64,000 nt of DNA from F22 sp963675625 (GTDB lineage: Bacteria > Bacteroidota > Bacteroidia > Bacteroidales > Bacteroidaceae), in contig OY776497.1 of NCBI GenBank assembly GCA_963675625.1, positions 744,001 through 808,000 on the forward strand. Reading direction: 5' to 3'. This document shows positions 33,924 through 43,595 of this stretch, piece by piece. A program made the translations under genes and the position numbers. A model generated the notes under the pieces. The model was given only the letters and a program-made list of their open reading frames with translations. It searched no databases and had not been told where the DNA came from. Numbering within the stretch: the stretch's first letter is position 1; the number at the start of each line of letters is the position of its first letter.

Positions 33924-35915
33924 TCAATGATTATTTTCGACTTCAGTATAAGGTATTGTAAAGCAAAACTTGGCTCCTTCAGTATATTCTTGTTCAATCC
34001 AAATACGTCCATTCCACATTTTCACTAACATTTGACAGATAGACAACCCCAACCCAGTTCCACTAGATAATTCGTTTAGTTTTTCAAAACGTTCAAATAC
34101 AAGTGTTTGTTTTTCTAAAGGAATTCCAGCGCCAGTATCTGATATAGCGAACACTATTTCTTGTTGTTCTTTCGAAGGATATATCTCAAACAGGACTTTT
34201 CCATCTCGAGTAAATTTATTTGCATTGTTCAAAATATTCATCAACACCTGCTGTAAACGCTGTTGATCAGCAAGTACAATACAATTTTCATATGATGACT
34301 TCATATAAAAATGATTGCCATTATTCATTGCCTGCTGCACCGAGATAAAAGTTTGTTCAGCTATCTGAATAATATCTATAGGGGCATATCTAAGCTTTAC
34401 CCTTCCAGATTCTAAACGCGATAAATCAAGCACATCATTGATGAGACGCAGTAACAGATCTGAGTTTAATTGTATTAGGTCAAGATAATGCATTTGGTCT
34501 TCTCTTTCCACATCTTCTTCCTGCAACACAGAAGAAAATCCGACTATGCTATTCAATGGAGTTCGAATTTCATGAGATATATTGGCAAGAAAAGCCGTTT
34601 TCATTCGATCACTTTCTTCTGCTTTCTCCTTAGCAACTTTCAAGTACCGACCTAGTCGACGAGAGCGAAAATAATAAATAAGACAAACAATCAATGCTAT
34701 GACTAAAACACATAATACACTTACCCCAATAGTCACTTGCCAAAAATACTTTTCCATTATACCTCTAGGCCTATTAACAATTTTAGTCCCATCTGGTATG
34801 TTTGAAGAAGTTAGATTATATTTGGATATTGCATTATAATCTACTTTTTTTACACTGGGGATTATGCAAACCTCATTATCTTTACCTTTTTCGATATTTA
34901 AAGCGATCTTGGCTAATTGCTTACCTTGTGCTCTATAATCAGGTATACATCCTCCTAGTGCCCAGTAACCCATACCCACACTAGCCATACTCATACAAGG
35001 TATATTTAAAGAGATTTCTTGCATCATATAGGTAGCATTGTGCATAAAATACTCTCCTCCCAAACCAATACGCCAAGTACCCACCATAATACAGGTCTGA
35101 TTATCGAGATTATATATGCAATCTAATGCTTTTTCAAGGCTTAAATCACGTCCATCAATATATTCAACACCCAAGTTCTTGTATTCTTTAATGGCATCAC
35201 GAAAAATAGCTTTCATAGTTACTCCACCGTATGTATTGTCAGAAATAAATGCTATTTTATTGGAGTATGGAAAACATTTCTTGAGCATCTCAATATTTTC
35301 CTTTCCAGCATACTCATAAAAAATACCACCACGTAAATCTGAAGGATATCCATCAACCTGAACATCTCTCAATATAGGAGAATAAGAAGATGTTTCTATG
35401 TCAAATTGAGGCAAAATGGTATATTGACTACTCACCAATCCGCAAATAACTGGTATTTTTGAAATCTTATTTTTTACAGGTAAGCTCAAGTAACTTGCCC
35501 ACGCCTCTTGTCCCAAGAAAACGATAAGACTTGGAGGCGCAACTTCAAACTGATTATCCAACAGTTGATTCAACCTACTTGTCCATTGTGACGACTCAGA
35601 ATAGCTTTTACAATCCATCGTACGAACTACACAATTGGCTTTCCCCCCATTAGCAAAATAAGTATCTTCAAAATCAGCTATAGTTTGAGACATTCTCCAT
35701 GCCTCTGGATTATATGAACTAATCAACAATATATAGTTTTTGGGCTCACCCCTATGTAAACTATCTATAGTATCATCGTGAGTTGTTTGTGCTTGAAGAG
35801 ACGTGAGACTTCCCAAGAAAAGTAAGCATATACAAAAGCTCGCAACACAATAAAGATGAAAGGTCTTTATAATGTTGTCGTTTTTTAAAACAAAAGTTCT
35901 TCTAGTATATGCCAT
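33924..35915 (-). CDS. Hybrid periplasmic-binding sensor histidine kinase
   Basis: This 663-residue membrane kinase starts with a signal/anchor. A periplasmic module of about 320 residues resembles ABC-type substrate-binding proteins (PF04392-like). One transmembrane helix follows (about 390-412), then HisKA with phosphoacceptor H448 (NISHEIRTP) and a HATPase domain with N box NILNNANKF, G1 SDTGAGI and G2 GTGLGLSI. There is no receiver domain and no response regulator nearby, so its partner is elsewhere. It lies 5 nt after sdaA and 3 nt before the nucleotidase, in a tight operon. The ligand is unknown. Confidence 0.9.
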   Translation of the reverse strand: MAYTRRTFVLKNDNIIKTFHLYCVASFCICLLFLGSLTSLQAQTTHDDTIDSLHRGEPKNYILLISSYNPEAWRMSQTIADFEDTYFANGGKANCVVRTMDCKSYSESSQWTSRLNQLLDNQFEVAPPSLIVFLGQEAWASYLSLPVKNKISKIPVICGLVSSQYTILPQFDIETSSYSPILRDVQVDGYPSDLRGGIFYEYAGKENIEMLKKCFPYSNKIAFISDNTYGGVTMKAIFRDAIKEYKNLGVEYIDGRDLSLEKALDCIYNLDNQTCIMVGTWRIGLGGEYFMHNATYMMQEISLNIPCMSMASVGMGYWALGGCIPDYRAQGKQLAKIALNIEKGKDNEVCIIPSVKKVDYNAISKYNLTSSNIPDGTKIVNRPRGIMEKYFWQVTIGVSVLCVLVIALIVCLIYYFRSRRLGRYLKVAKEKAEESDRMKTAFLANISHEIRTPLNSIVGFSSVLQEEDVEREDQMHYLDLIQLNSDLLLRLINDVLDLSRLESGRVKLRYAPIDIIQIAEQTFISVQQAMNNGNHFYMKSSYENCIVLADQQRLQQVLMNILNNANKFTRDGKVLFEIYPSKEQQEIVFAISDTGAGIPLEKQTLVFERFEKLNELSSGTGLGLSICQMLVKMWNGRIWIEQEYTEGAKFCFTIPYTEVENNH

Positions 35916-35920
35916 ATATT

Positions 35921-37126
35921 TTATTTATGCCATTCAGTAGCTAATCCTCCTTCTGATGTTTCCTTATACAACGAAGGTAAATCATGCCCAGTTTGTTTCA
36001 TCACAGCAATTACTTTATCAAAAGAAACACTATGCAATCCATCGGTAAAGGATGAATAGACATTTGCATCTAGTGCTCGTGCTGCCGCATAAGCATTACG
36101 CTCAATACAGGGAATTTGTACTAATCCACATACGGGATCACAGGTCATCCCTAAATGATGCTCCATTCCCATTTCAGCTGCATATTCAATTTGACTAATA
36201 CTGCCTCCAAAAAGTTGATTGGCGGCAGCCGATGCCATTGCACAGGCCACACCGATCTCTCCTTGACACCCGACTTCAGCACCTGATATTGATGCATTGG
36301 TTTTAACTACATTACCAAATACCGCAGCTGTTGCTAATGCCCTTAAAATACGCGTCTTACTAAATTTACGTGTTTTCTTTAAATGATATAACACCGCAGG
36401 TAATACACCACACGAACCACAAGTAGGAGCTGTTACGATTTCGCCGCCACTCGCATTCTCTTCACTAGATGCTAATGCATAAGCAAAAACTAATCCTCGT
36501 GATTGCAAAGATCCTTTATATCCTGTAGCCTTTATATAATATGTTGACGCCTTACGACGTAATTTTAAAGGGCCAGGTAATACCCCATCAGCGTTTAATC
36601 CTCGCTTAATAGAAGCACACATTACCTCCCAAACTTGATCTAGATAGTCCCAAATACCCTCATCCTCATAAGTGTCAACATATTCCCAATAGCTACGACC
36701 ATTCTCTATACACCAACGCATGATGTCTTTAATCGTACTATAAGGATATATATTAGGTAATTGCTTCTCAATATCTTCACCATTCTGTGCTAATGCACCT
36801 CCCCCAACACTATATACAGTCCATTCCTCTTGTATCTTATCATCTTGATCATAAGAAGTAAAAGTCATCGCATTAGGATGAAAAGGCAAAAAGACTTTAG
36901 GTTGCCACACTATTTTTACAGGGGCTACAGGCTCTAAAACATCTAGAATAGCGACATCCGTCATATGCCCTTCTCCAGTAGCTGCCAAACTACCATACAA
37001 TGTAACTTTAAAATGCTTAGACATTGGATTGCGTGACAAAAAACGCAACGCTGCATACCGTGGTCCCATTGTGTGGCTACTTGATGGTCCCAAACCGATA
37101 CGATACAACTCTCTAATACTTTTCAT
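35921..37126 (-). CDS. sdaA: L-serine ammonia-lyase, iron-sulfur type, single chain
   Basis: This enzyme deaminates L-serine to pyruvate and ammonia. It has 401 residues, containing both the beta domain (GPSSSHTMGPRYAA at the N-terminus) and the alpha domain, as in one-chain forms. 4Fe-4S ligands are in TCGSCGVLP and in CDPVCGLVQIPC, and the family block GCQGEIGVACAMA is present. It is second in an operon with an uncharacterised protein before it (29 nt) and a histidine kinase after it (5 nt). It opposes the serC/serA pathway encoded elsewhere in the window. Confidence 0.95.
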   Translation of the reverse strand: MKSIRELYRIGLGPSSSHTMGPRYAALRFLSRNPMSKHFKVTLYGSLAATGEGHMTDVAILDVLEPVAPVKIVWQPKVFLPFHPNAMTFTSYDQDDKIQEEWTVYSVGGGALAQNGEDIEKQLPNIYPYSTIKDIMRWCIENGRSYWEYVDTYEDEGIWDYLDQVWEVMCASIKRGLNADGVLPGPLKLRRKASTYYIKATGYKGSLQSRGLVFAYALASSEENASGGEIVTAPTCGSCGVLPAVLYHLKKTRKFSKTRILRALATAAVFGNVVKTNASISGAEVGCQGEIGVACAMASAAANQLFGGSISQIEYAAEMGMEHHLGMTCDPVCGLVQIPCIERNAYAAARALDANVYSSFTDGLHSVSFDKVIAVMKQTGHDLPSLYKETSEGGLATEWHK

Positions 37127-37155
37127 ATACTTTAAAATGTGAAGAGAAAATGATT

Positions 37156-37785
37156 TTATTGAAAATCTGATGGATCAAGATGTAATCCTTGCATCAGAGC
37201 TGGCACCAAAACAGGTGGCATAGTAATTCCAGGAACAACAGGTGTTTCTTTATTGATCAATGGAAAATAGAAAGACTTTTCTTTAGCTTCAGGCTTAAGC
37301 AACATTTTTTGAAGGTCTTCAGTTATCTCAAGTTCATTACCAATAACCATAATCTCTTTGACTTCAGGATGTTCAATAGTAACTTGAAGTATATCAAGAA
37401 AAAAATCTCCGTATTCAGCCATTTTTTCACTACTTACAGCAGCAAAAGCAAATTCACCCATAGAATCTACAAAAGCTTTTCCATCCAAATCTGGAATAAA
37501 GTGACTTGGAGTTAAATGATTAAAGGCCTCATTTCCTGCTTCGTACGGCAATACAACTTGAAAATGCTCACTATGCATTTTTCCCATTTTTTTCATGATC
37601 ATTACCAATACACAAAGTACTTCTGCAAAATCAACAAGAGGAAGTTCTCGATTATTATTACGTGAGAAATCTTCACGAATTAATCCGCAAAATTGATCTA
37701 AAAATTGGGTATCAACCACTATAACACTACTAGGAGTTAGAGCATCTATCTTTTGCTCATCTGTCTTATTATTAGATATATTCAT
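37156..37785 (-). CDS. Uncharacterised Bacteroidales protein
   Basis: This 209-residue protein of unknown function starts MNISNNKTDEQK. It is acidic, lacks a signal peptide and membrane segments, and ends in a proline-rich stretch (PVVPGITMPPVLVPAL). I reject the longer in-frame start at 37899 because it falls inside the terminator of the upstream gene and because a -7 box lies at 37790-37797. This leaves almost no 5' leader. It begins the operon with sdaA, the histidine kinase and the nucleotidase. I do not recognise a domain with confidence; it may belong to a DUF restricted to this order. Confidence 0.7.
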   Translation of the reverse strand: MNISNNKTDEQKIDALTPSSVIVVDTQFLDQFCGLIREDFSRNNNRELPLVDFAEVLCVLVMIMKKMGKMHSEHFQVVLPYEAGNEAFNHLTPSHFIPDLDGKAFVDSMGEFAFAAVSSEKMAEYGDFFLDILQVTIEHPEVKEIMVIGNELEITEDLQKMLLKPEAKEKSFYFPLINKETPVVPGITMPPVLVPALMQGLHLDPSDFQ

Positions 37786-37789
37786 GCCA

Positions 37790-37820
37790 CAAAGATAGTA
37801 TATTGATATGGATTCTAAAA
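37790..37820 (-). promoter_or_regulatory. Promoter of the sdaA operon, close to the start codon
   Basis: On the minus strand TTTT (37820-37817), a 19-bp spacer and TATCTTTG (37797-37790) end 4 nt before the ATG, implying a leaderless or nearly leaderless mRNA. Confidence 0.6.
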
Positions 37821-37870
37821 TATTAGACCCCAAATGATTTAAAAATAAAGATATAAGCACAATTAAAATT

Positions 37871-37904
37871 AAGCCTTGCTGATATATCTCTATCAGCAAG
37901 GCTT
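37871..37904 (-). terminator. Terminator of the DUF3332 gene
   Basis: A perfect 14-bp stem AAGCCTTGCTGATA and its complement, loop of 6 nt, lies 20 nt past the DUF3332 stop. Confidence 0.8.
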
Positions 37905-37923
37905 AAATACCTAAAATATAAGG

Positions 37924-38469
37924 TTAATTAACTGCGAAAATCAAATTAGATAACACACCTTGAGCCTGCGAGACCCCATTTGCATCCATTGTAACAGCCA
38001 TATCCATACCATTTGCTTGATGTAAGATTGCTGTACCGTCACCATTTATAGACAACAAAGGATACACTTGATTCTCAGACTCTACACTCCAAGTCTGTGT
38101 AGTGGTATCAAAACTAAGCTCCATTTGTTGACCATCTTCTTTAGTAATGATATATCCATCAGCTTTACGACTAATAGAGTAGTTGCCATTGTCCGTTTGA
38201 ACACTGCTTATTTCTCCTGTAACGACTGGATTCTCACCCGTCCAAAATTCAATAGAGTTGAACACAACCACATCAGCAAAAGCCGCAATGGAATACACTG
38301 GCACAATGTTTAAAGCCACAAATATTAGCTCATTTACAAACTTATTGTTTGTTGTCTTCTGATTCCAATCCAATACCGAATGCCACAAGGCAAACGATCC
38401 GATACAAGAACTAAACATAAAAGAAGCACATAATGCAAACGCAAGTGTTTTTATTTTCATTATTTTCAT
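37924..38469 (-). CDS. DUF3332 family lipoprotein
   Basis: The 181-residue exported lipoprotein has lipobox MFSSC (Cys22). It has the DUF3332 features: the start CIGSFALWHSVLDWN, then NKFVNELIF, then a hydrophobic segment with VPVYSIAAFADVVVFNSIEFWTG. A C-terminal beta-rich domain reads repeated strand-like motifs (SVQTDNGNYSI, IITKEDGQQMEL). No function is known for the family. It is monocistronic, with a -7 box TACCTTTG (38521-38514) upstream and a terminator downstream. Confidence 0.85.
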   Translation of the reverse strand: MKIMKIKTLAFALCASFMFSSCIGSFALWHSVLDWNQKTTNNKFVNELIFVALNIVPVYSIAAFADVVVFNSIEFWTGENPVVTGEISSVQTDNGNYSISRKADGYIITKEDGQQMELSFDTTTQTWSVESENQVYPLLSINGDGTAILHQANGMDMAVTMDANGVSQAQGVLSNLIFAVN

Positions 38470-38513
38470 ACCATCATCTTTTTAAATGAATAAACTAATT
38501 TTCAAATCAAATT

Positions 38514-38521
38514 CAAAGGTA
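38514..38521 (-). promoter_or_regulatory. -7 box of the DUF3332 gene
   Basis: TACCTTTG on the minus strand, 44 nt upstream of the ATG; the -33 element is poor. Confidence 0.5.
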
Positions 38522-38564
38522 ACAAAAAAGATTCGAATTCCTAGTCTCAATATTTTTTTTTCGA

Positions 38565-38572
38565 TAACTTTG
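38565..38572 (+). promoter_or_regulatory. -7 box of the AlbA_2 gene
   Basis: TAACTTTG, 55 nt before the ATG; the -33 element is weak. Confidence 0.45.
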
Positions 38573-38627
38573 TCCTAGTTGTTACATCCCGTAATATACA
38601 TATAAACGCATTCAATATCACAAGATT

Positions 38628-39305
38628 ATGCTTCAACAAAAACACCTATCCACTATATCCAAAGATCAAACGATAAAAGACACCCAGTACCTCCACACAC
38701 TGATAGCAGAAGGAGAACATCAACAACAAGATTTTAAATTTATCATTAGTGATGCCCGTAAAATAGCACGAAGTCTTTCTGCATTTGCAAACACGGATGG
38801 AGGCAGACTACTAATAGGTGTCAAGGACAACGGAAACATTGCAGGAATACGAAACGAAGAAGAAATTTATATGATCGAAGCAGCCGCTACTCATTACTGT
38901 ACACCTAAGATAGAATTTGAAGCCAGGCCACATAGTATAGAAGGACGACAAGTACTCGAAATTATTGTTCCTCCCTCTAAAGATAGGCCTGTATATGCAA
39001 TTGATGAAGAAAAAAAAGCATGGGCTTATGTAAGAGTTCATGACGAAAACATCTTGGCATCTCAAGTACATTTAAGAGCATGGAAGGGTAAAACTCGAGC
39101 TATAGGTGAACTCATTACTTTAAGTTCTACTGAACAATTACTCATGACTAAACTGCAAACTCACGAGCCAGTCAATTTAAACAAATTCTACAAGGAAGCA
39201 CAGATATCCAGACATACAGCATTAAAGCTGTTCGCTCAATTCGTCCAATTAGGCATCATGAAACCATATTATCATAAAATGCAGTGGTTGTACATACAAG
39301 AATAA
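38628..39305 (+). CDS. AlbA_2/Schlafen-type putative nucleic-acid/ATP-binding regulator
   Basis: The 225-residue protein has an N-terminal AlbA_2 (Schlafen) domain, about residues 25-150: EGEHQQQDFKF, then ARSLSAFANTDGGRLLIGVKDNG. A short C-terminal winged-helix-like region follows (EPVNLNKFYKEAQISRHTALKLFAQFVQLGIM). Such proteins are usually annotated as ATP-binding or transcriptional regulators; the biochemical role is unproven. It is cytoplasmic and monocistronic, and shares a bidirectional terminator with the M3 peptidase gene. Confidence 0.85.
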   Translation: MLQQKHLSTISKDQTIKDTQYLHTLIAEGEHQQQDFKFIISDARKIARSLSAFANTDGGRLLIGVKDNGNIAGIRNEEEIYMIEAAATHYCTPKIEFEARPHSIEGRQVLEIIVPPSKDRPVYAIDEEKKAWAYVRVHDENILASQVHLRAWKGKTRAIGELITLSSTEQLLMTKLQTHEPVNLNKFYKEAQISRHTALKLFAQFVQLGIMKPYYHKMQWLYIQE

Positions 39306-39321
39306 AAATAAATTATCACAA

Positions 39322-39361
39322 AAATAGGGTGTATCCAAAGTTTTTTGGATACACCCTATTT
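39322..39361. terminator. Bidirectional terminator between the AlbA_2 and M3 peptidase genes
   Basis: An 18-bp perfect stem AAATAGGGTGTATCCAAA and its complement with a 4-nt loop lies between convergent genes. Confidence 0.9.
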
Positions 39362-39382
39362 ATATTATCAGTCTGTTCAGTA

Positions 39383-41482
39383 TTACTTCAGACCTCTCAT
39401 TCTCAACAACGCATCAACACTAGGTTCAGCACCTTTGTATCTTTTGTACAATACCATAGGATCTTCACTGCCACCCTTTTCTAGTATATTCTTTCTGAAA
39501 CTCATAGCTGTTTTTTGGTCAAAAACACCCGCTTTCTCAAAACTAGCAAAAGCATCGCAATCCAAAACATTGGCCCAAGTATAAGCATAATATCCAGCTG
39601 CATATCCTCCCATAATATGATTGAAATAAGTAGCACGATATCTTGGAGCAATCTCAGGGATAAGCCCAATCTTATTCATTTCATCTTTCTCAAAAGCATT
39701 GATATCAATTGTAGATGGATCTTCCAACATATGCATTTTCATATCTAAAATAGCTGCTGCTAACAACTCAGTAAGAGTAAAACCTTGATTGAATCCATGA
39801 GTTGCTTCCAGCTTATTAATCAATGAATCAGGAATGACCTCACCTGTCTTATAATGCTTAGCATACATCTTTAAGACCTCAGGATGCATAGACCAATGTT
39901 CATTGATTTGAGAAGGCAATTCCACAAAATCTCGAGCAACATTAGTTCCAGAAGTACCAGCATAATCACATTGTGATAAAAGTCCATGTAACGCATGACC
40001 AAATTCATGGAAAAGCGTTTCAACTTCATCAACAGTCAACATAGAAGGAGTATCTCCAACTGGTGGCGTAAAACTACATACATTGACAATAACTGGACGT
40101 TGACCTTTCTTCTCAGTTCGATAATTGTTCATCCAAGCACCACCACGTTTTCCTGCGCGTGGGAAGTAATCAGAATAAAAAATTCCCAACAAAGAGCCAT
40201 CAGCATCAAAAACACGGAACGATTCAACACCATCGGTATATCCCTTGATATCCTCGGCTGGTTCAATCTTAATACCGTACAATTTTTCTGCACACATAAA
40301 TGCTCCCTTACGTACATTCTCAAGTGTCAAATAAGGCTTCAACTCATCTTCACTCAAAGAGAACTTTTCAGCACGAAGCTTTTCGGTGTAATACCACCAG
40401 TCCCAAGCTTCCATTTTTTCTCCTGGATGAAGACGACTCATTAACTTCTGCATATCTTTCAACTCAGCTTTTGCTTTTGGCAACGCATAGTCCCATATTT
40501 TTGTCAGAAGTGCCATTACCGCATCTGGTGTCTTAGCCATATTGTTATCAAGGATGTAAGAAGCATAATTCTTAAACCCTAGTAAATGTGCCTTTTCTGC
40601 ACGTAAAATCAAAATATCTTTTAAGATGGCTTTATTATCCAATTTATCGTTATGGTCCCCTTTAGAAGTGTATGCTTGATACATTTCCTTACGGATAGTA
40701 CGATCATCTGCATATTGAAGGATAGGAATACGATTAGATGTTTGTAAAGTAAAGATCCATGCTTCTGGTTGATTAGCCTTCTTAGCTTCTTCTTTCGCCG
40801 CTTGAACTAACCAAGCTGGGATACCACTCAAGCGCGTGCTATCCTTTACAACCAATTGAAAACGATTTGTTTCTTCTAACAAGTTATTGCTGAATTTCAA
40901 AGTCAATGTAGCTAGTTTACCATTGATTTCTTTTAGACGAGACTTATCCGTATCATTCAATGCCGCACCATTTCGAGCAAAGCGATCATATGTACGTTTT
41001 ATCAATGTACTTTGCTCGGGAGTATATGTAGCAGTTCCCAATGTTTTATACACTGCTTCTACTCGCTTAAATAACTTTTCGTTTAAAAGAATTTCATCAG
41101 AATGAGCTGATGAAAGCGGAGCCAACTTAGTAGCTAATGCTGTCATTTCAGGATATGTATCTGCTTCAGCTAAATTGCCAAATATACCCTCTACTCGATC
41201 AAGTATAGGAGCAGAATTATCCAAAGCTAAAATGGTATTCTCAAAATTAGGCGCCTCTGTACTATTGACTATTTTTTCTATATTTACGTCTTGCTCTTTC
41301 CATCCTGCTTGAAAGGCTGGTTCATAATCGGCAAGTTGAATTTTATCAAAGGCAGGCACCCCCTCAGGAGTATTGAATGGTTTAAGCAACACATTTTCTT
41401 TTTCACCATGCTGTACACCACATCCACAGAGTGTCAAAGCACAAGCTGCAGCTAAAACAGGAAACGTTTTAAATCTAAACAT
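39383..41482 (-). CDS. M3 family oligopeptidase (Dcp-like), lipoprotein
   Basis: The 699-residue zinc metallopeptidase has a signal with lipobox LCGC (Cys21), placing it in the envelope. Its M3 catalytic motif LFHEFGHALHGLL is in the C-terminal half, with the downstream Glu in the helix VARDFVELPSQINEHW. The length matches peptidyl-dipeptidase Dcp and oligopeptidase A. It should cleave short peptides, supporting peptide fermentation. A -7 box TACCTTTG is at 41559-41552. Confidence 0.93.
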   Translation of the reverse strand: MFRFKTFPVLAAACALTLCGCGVQHGEKENVLLKPFNTPEGVPAFDKIQLADYEPAFQAGWKEQDVNIEKIVNSTEAPNFENTILALDNSAPILDRVEGIFGNLAEADTYPEMTALATKLAPLSSAHSDEILLNEKLFKRVEAVYKTLGTATYTPEQSTLIKRTYDRFARNGAALNDTDKSRLKEINGKLATLTLKFSNNLLEETNRFQLVVKDSTRLSGIPAWLVQAAKEEAKKANQPEAWIFTLQTSNRIPILQYADDRTIRKEMYQAYTSKGDHNDKLDNKAILKDILILRAEKAHLLGFKNYASYILDNNMAKTPDAVMALLTKIWDYALPKAKAELKDMQKLMSRLHPGEKMEAWDWWYYTEKLRAEKFSLSEDELKPYLTLENVRKGAFMCAEKLYGIKIEPAEDIKGYTDGVESFRVFDADGSLLGIFYSDYFPRAGKRGGAWMNNYRTEKKGQRPVIVNVCSFTPPVGDTPSMLTVDEVETLFHEFGHALHGLLSQCDYAGTSGTNVARDFVELPSQINEHWSMHPEVLKMYAKHYKTGEVIPDSLINKLEATHGFNQGFTLTELLAAAILDMKMHMLEDPSTIDINAFEKDEMNKIGLIPEIAPRYRATYFNHIMGGYAAGYYAYTWANVLDCDAFASFEKAGVFDQKTAMSFRKNILEKGGSEDPMVLYKRYKGAEPSVDALLRMRGLK

Positions 41483-41551
41483 AATAGGCTGTAAGTTTTT
41501 TATTACTAATAATATATAGGATAGTCACCTACCCTTCTCTCTCTCAAGTTA

Positions 41552-41559
41552 CAAAGGTA
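41552..41559 (-). promoter_or_regulatory. -7 box of the M3 peptidase gene
   Basis: TACCTTTG on the minus strand, about 70 nt upstream of the ATG. Confidence 0.5.
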
Positions 41560-41607
41560 ATAAAAAAAGCTGATTTTATAGAACAGCCCCCTTTAATCTA
41601 CAAAAAA

Positions 41608-41637
41608 TGAGGACACTCCTTAACTGGAGTGTCCTCA
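41608..41637 (-). terminator. Terminator of the GH13 gene
   Basis: A perfect 12-bp stem TGAGGACACTCC and its complement, loop TTAACT, is followed on the minus strand by a T-run (TTTTTTG). Confidence 0.9.
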
Positions 41638-41672
41638 CCTTATTGTAATCACAATTTTTCAAATATATCCTC

Positions 41673-43559
41673 TTACTGATCAAGTTCAAGCACCAAAGCC
41701 TCACAAGGTTTCATTTTGAAATTTTTCGTCAAATCAATAACACGATTAGTCGTTACATCCTTACCATATGTATTGTTCTTAATGACTTCAGCGTAAACAG
41801 AAACTGGCACTTCAGATTCTTGATCCATTCCATTCAACAAGACTAATACAGTAGTGCCTTTATATTGACGACTATATACATACACGCCATTCTGTGGAAT
41901 AAATTGTGTCATACTTCCTTTGGTAATTGCCATATTGCCTTTACGCCAATGCAATAGAGTACGGAAGAATGTAAAACATGCTTGTTCTTGAGGCGTTCTA
42001 TCCGCAGGATTAAACCAACTACGGGCATCTGTTTTCCATCCTCCTAAGAAATCACGACGCACATCACCATCCCCCTTTTCTTTTGTACCATTCATAAGAA
42101 GCTCTGTACCATAATACAATTGTGGAATACGATGTGTTGTCAACAAGAGAGTGGCTGCCCATTTCAATTGGGTTAAATCTTTACCATCATACAAGAAGCG
42201 CGGAGTATCATGATTTTCCAAAAATGCTAAGATCATTGAAGAATTTGGATATAGATAGTCATATACAAAGTTATTATAGATCTTATTCAATCCACTAAAC
42301 CAACCATCGGTCTTTTCATACTTAGCTTGACTTAGTTTTTCATAAAAACTAAAATCCATAACACATTTCAAATTACTATTTTTTGGGGCAGACAGTTTCG
42401 AATCTTTTTGATACCAAGCTGTATAAGCAGGCTCGGCCACCCATGTTTCCCCTACCACATTAAAATTAGGATATTCCTTATTCAATTGACCTAACCAAGT
42501 ACTCATTGCATCATAATCAGCATATGGATGTGTATCCATACGAATACCATCAATATCCATTTCCTCAATCCACCAAAAGCTGTTTTGAATTAGATACTTC
42601 AACACATATGGATTACGTTGATTTAAGTCAGGCATAGCGGTTGCAAACCATCCATCATCCATCTTATCAAAATCATACTTTGACGCATACGGATCCACAT
42701 GTGGAGTCAGTTTAAAACTTGTTTGTACAAAATTTTCTTTGTAGTCAGCATGATTGAACCAATCTTTCGAAGGCATATCTTTAATCCATGGATGGCCACT
42801 ACCACAATGATTAAAAATCATATCCATGACTATTTTCAATCCATCTTTATGCGCCAATTTAATAAGATTCTGATAGTCTTCATTAGTTCCTAAACGAGGA
42901 TCTACACGATAATAATTAGTCGTTGCATATCCATGATAACTTCCACCTTTCATATTATTTTCCATGATTGGAGTAAACCAAAGGGTTGTTATACCTAAAT
43001 CGGTGAAATAGTCCATATGCTCTGTTATTCCTTTTAAATCACCTCCGTGTCTAGCATTAAGGTCATTCCTATCCAAAGTATACGTAGACATACCCTCTAC
43101 TTGATCATTTTCTGTAGAGCCATTAGCAAATCGATCAGGCATCAAAAGATACAACACATCACTCATATCAAAACCAATTCGGCTTTCTGGAGCACGATGA
43201 CGTTTCTTAAGCATATACGGAATCACGGTTTTCTTTTTTCCTTTTGTGAAAGTTATAGCCATTTCACCTGCTGGAGTATCCTTAGCAAGATCGAGATAAA
43301 CTAAAAGGTAATTAGGGCTTTCCAAGCGCACCAAATTAGCTAGATGAACACCAGGATAGTTAACGCTGACATCTGCCGAAGAGATATCTTGACCATATAC
43401 CATCAACTGCAAACTAGGATCTCCCATACCAACGAACCAACATGTTGGTTCAATACGATCAACGACTGGTTGTTTAGCTGCAAACACGGTATGACTAATC
43501 ATACTCAACATACAAGCAAAAATTAAAGACAAAGGGCATTTACTGATAATATTTCTCAT
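41673..43559 (-). CDS. GH13 alpha-amylase/neopullulanase (SusA-like)
   Basis: The 628-residue exported enzyme degrades alpha-glucans. It has a signal peptide (HTVFA, to about residue 28), an N-terminal Ig-like cyclomaltodextrinase domain (30-130), and a GH13 barrel with nucleophile D342 (GIRMDTHPY), acid/base E371 (VVGETWV) and stabiliser D451 (LENHDTPR). A C-terminal beta domain completes it. The domain order fits periplasmic SusA-type neopullulanase. No susB-G or regulator is adjacent, so it stands alone. A LacI-operator-like palindrome lies about 100 bp upstream (43659-43673). Confidence 0.93.
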   Translation of the reverse strand: MRNIISKCPLSLIFACMLSMISHTVFAAKQPVVDRIEPTCWFVGMGDPSLQLMVYGQDISSADVSVNYPGVHLANLVRLESPNYLLVYLDLAKDTPAGEMAITFTKGKKKTVIPYMLKKRHRAPESRIGFDMSDVLYLLMPDRFANGSTENDQVEGMSTYTLDRNDLNARHGGDLKGITEHMDYFTDLGITTLWFTPIMENNMKGGSYHGYATTNYYRVDPRLGTNEDYQNLIKLAHKDGLKIVMDMIFNHCGSGHPWIKDMPSKDWFNHADYKENFVQTSFKLTPHVDPYASKYDFDKMDDGWFATAMPDLNQRNPYVLKYLIQNSFWWIEEMDIDGIRMDTHPYADYDAMSTWLGQLNKEYPNFNVVGETWVAEPAYTAWYQKDSKLSAPKNSNLKCVMDFSFYEKLSQAKYEKTDGWFSGLNKIYNNFVYDYLYPNSSMILAFLENHDTPRFLYDGKDLTQLKWAATLLLTTHRIPQLYYGTELLMNGTKEKGDGDVRRDFLGGWKTDARSWFNPADRTPQEQACFTFFRTLLHWRKGNMAITKGSMTQFIPQNGVYVYSRQYKGTTVLVLLNGMDQESEVPVSVYAEVIKNNTYGKDVTTNRVIDLTKNFKMKPCEALVLELDQ

Positions 43560-43595
43560 AATTACAGATAATAATAGGTTATATTTCTAAGTATT

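Noticed and set aside
37786..37899. N-terminal extension of the uncharacterised protein to 247 residues
   Set aside because: The upstream ATG lies in a terminator hairpin and upstream of the promoter; the extra 38 residues are hydrophobic and atypical.
39995..40444. Open frame of 149 codons on the plus strand
   Set aside because: It is antisense to the M3 peptidase active-site region; composition is not protein-like.
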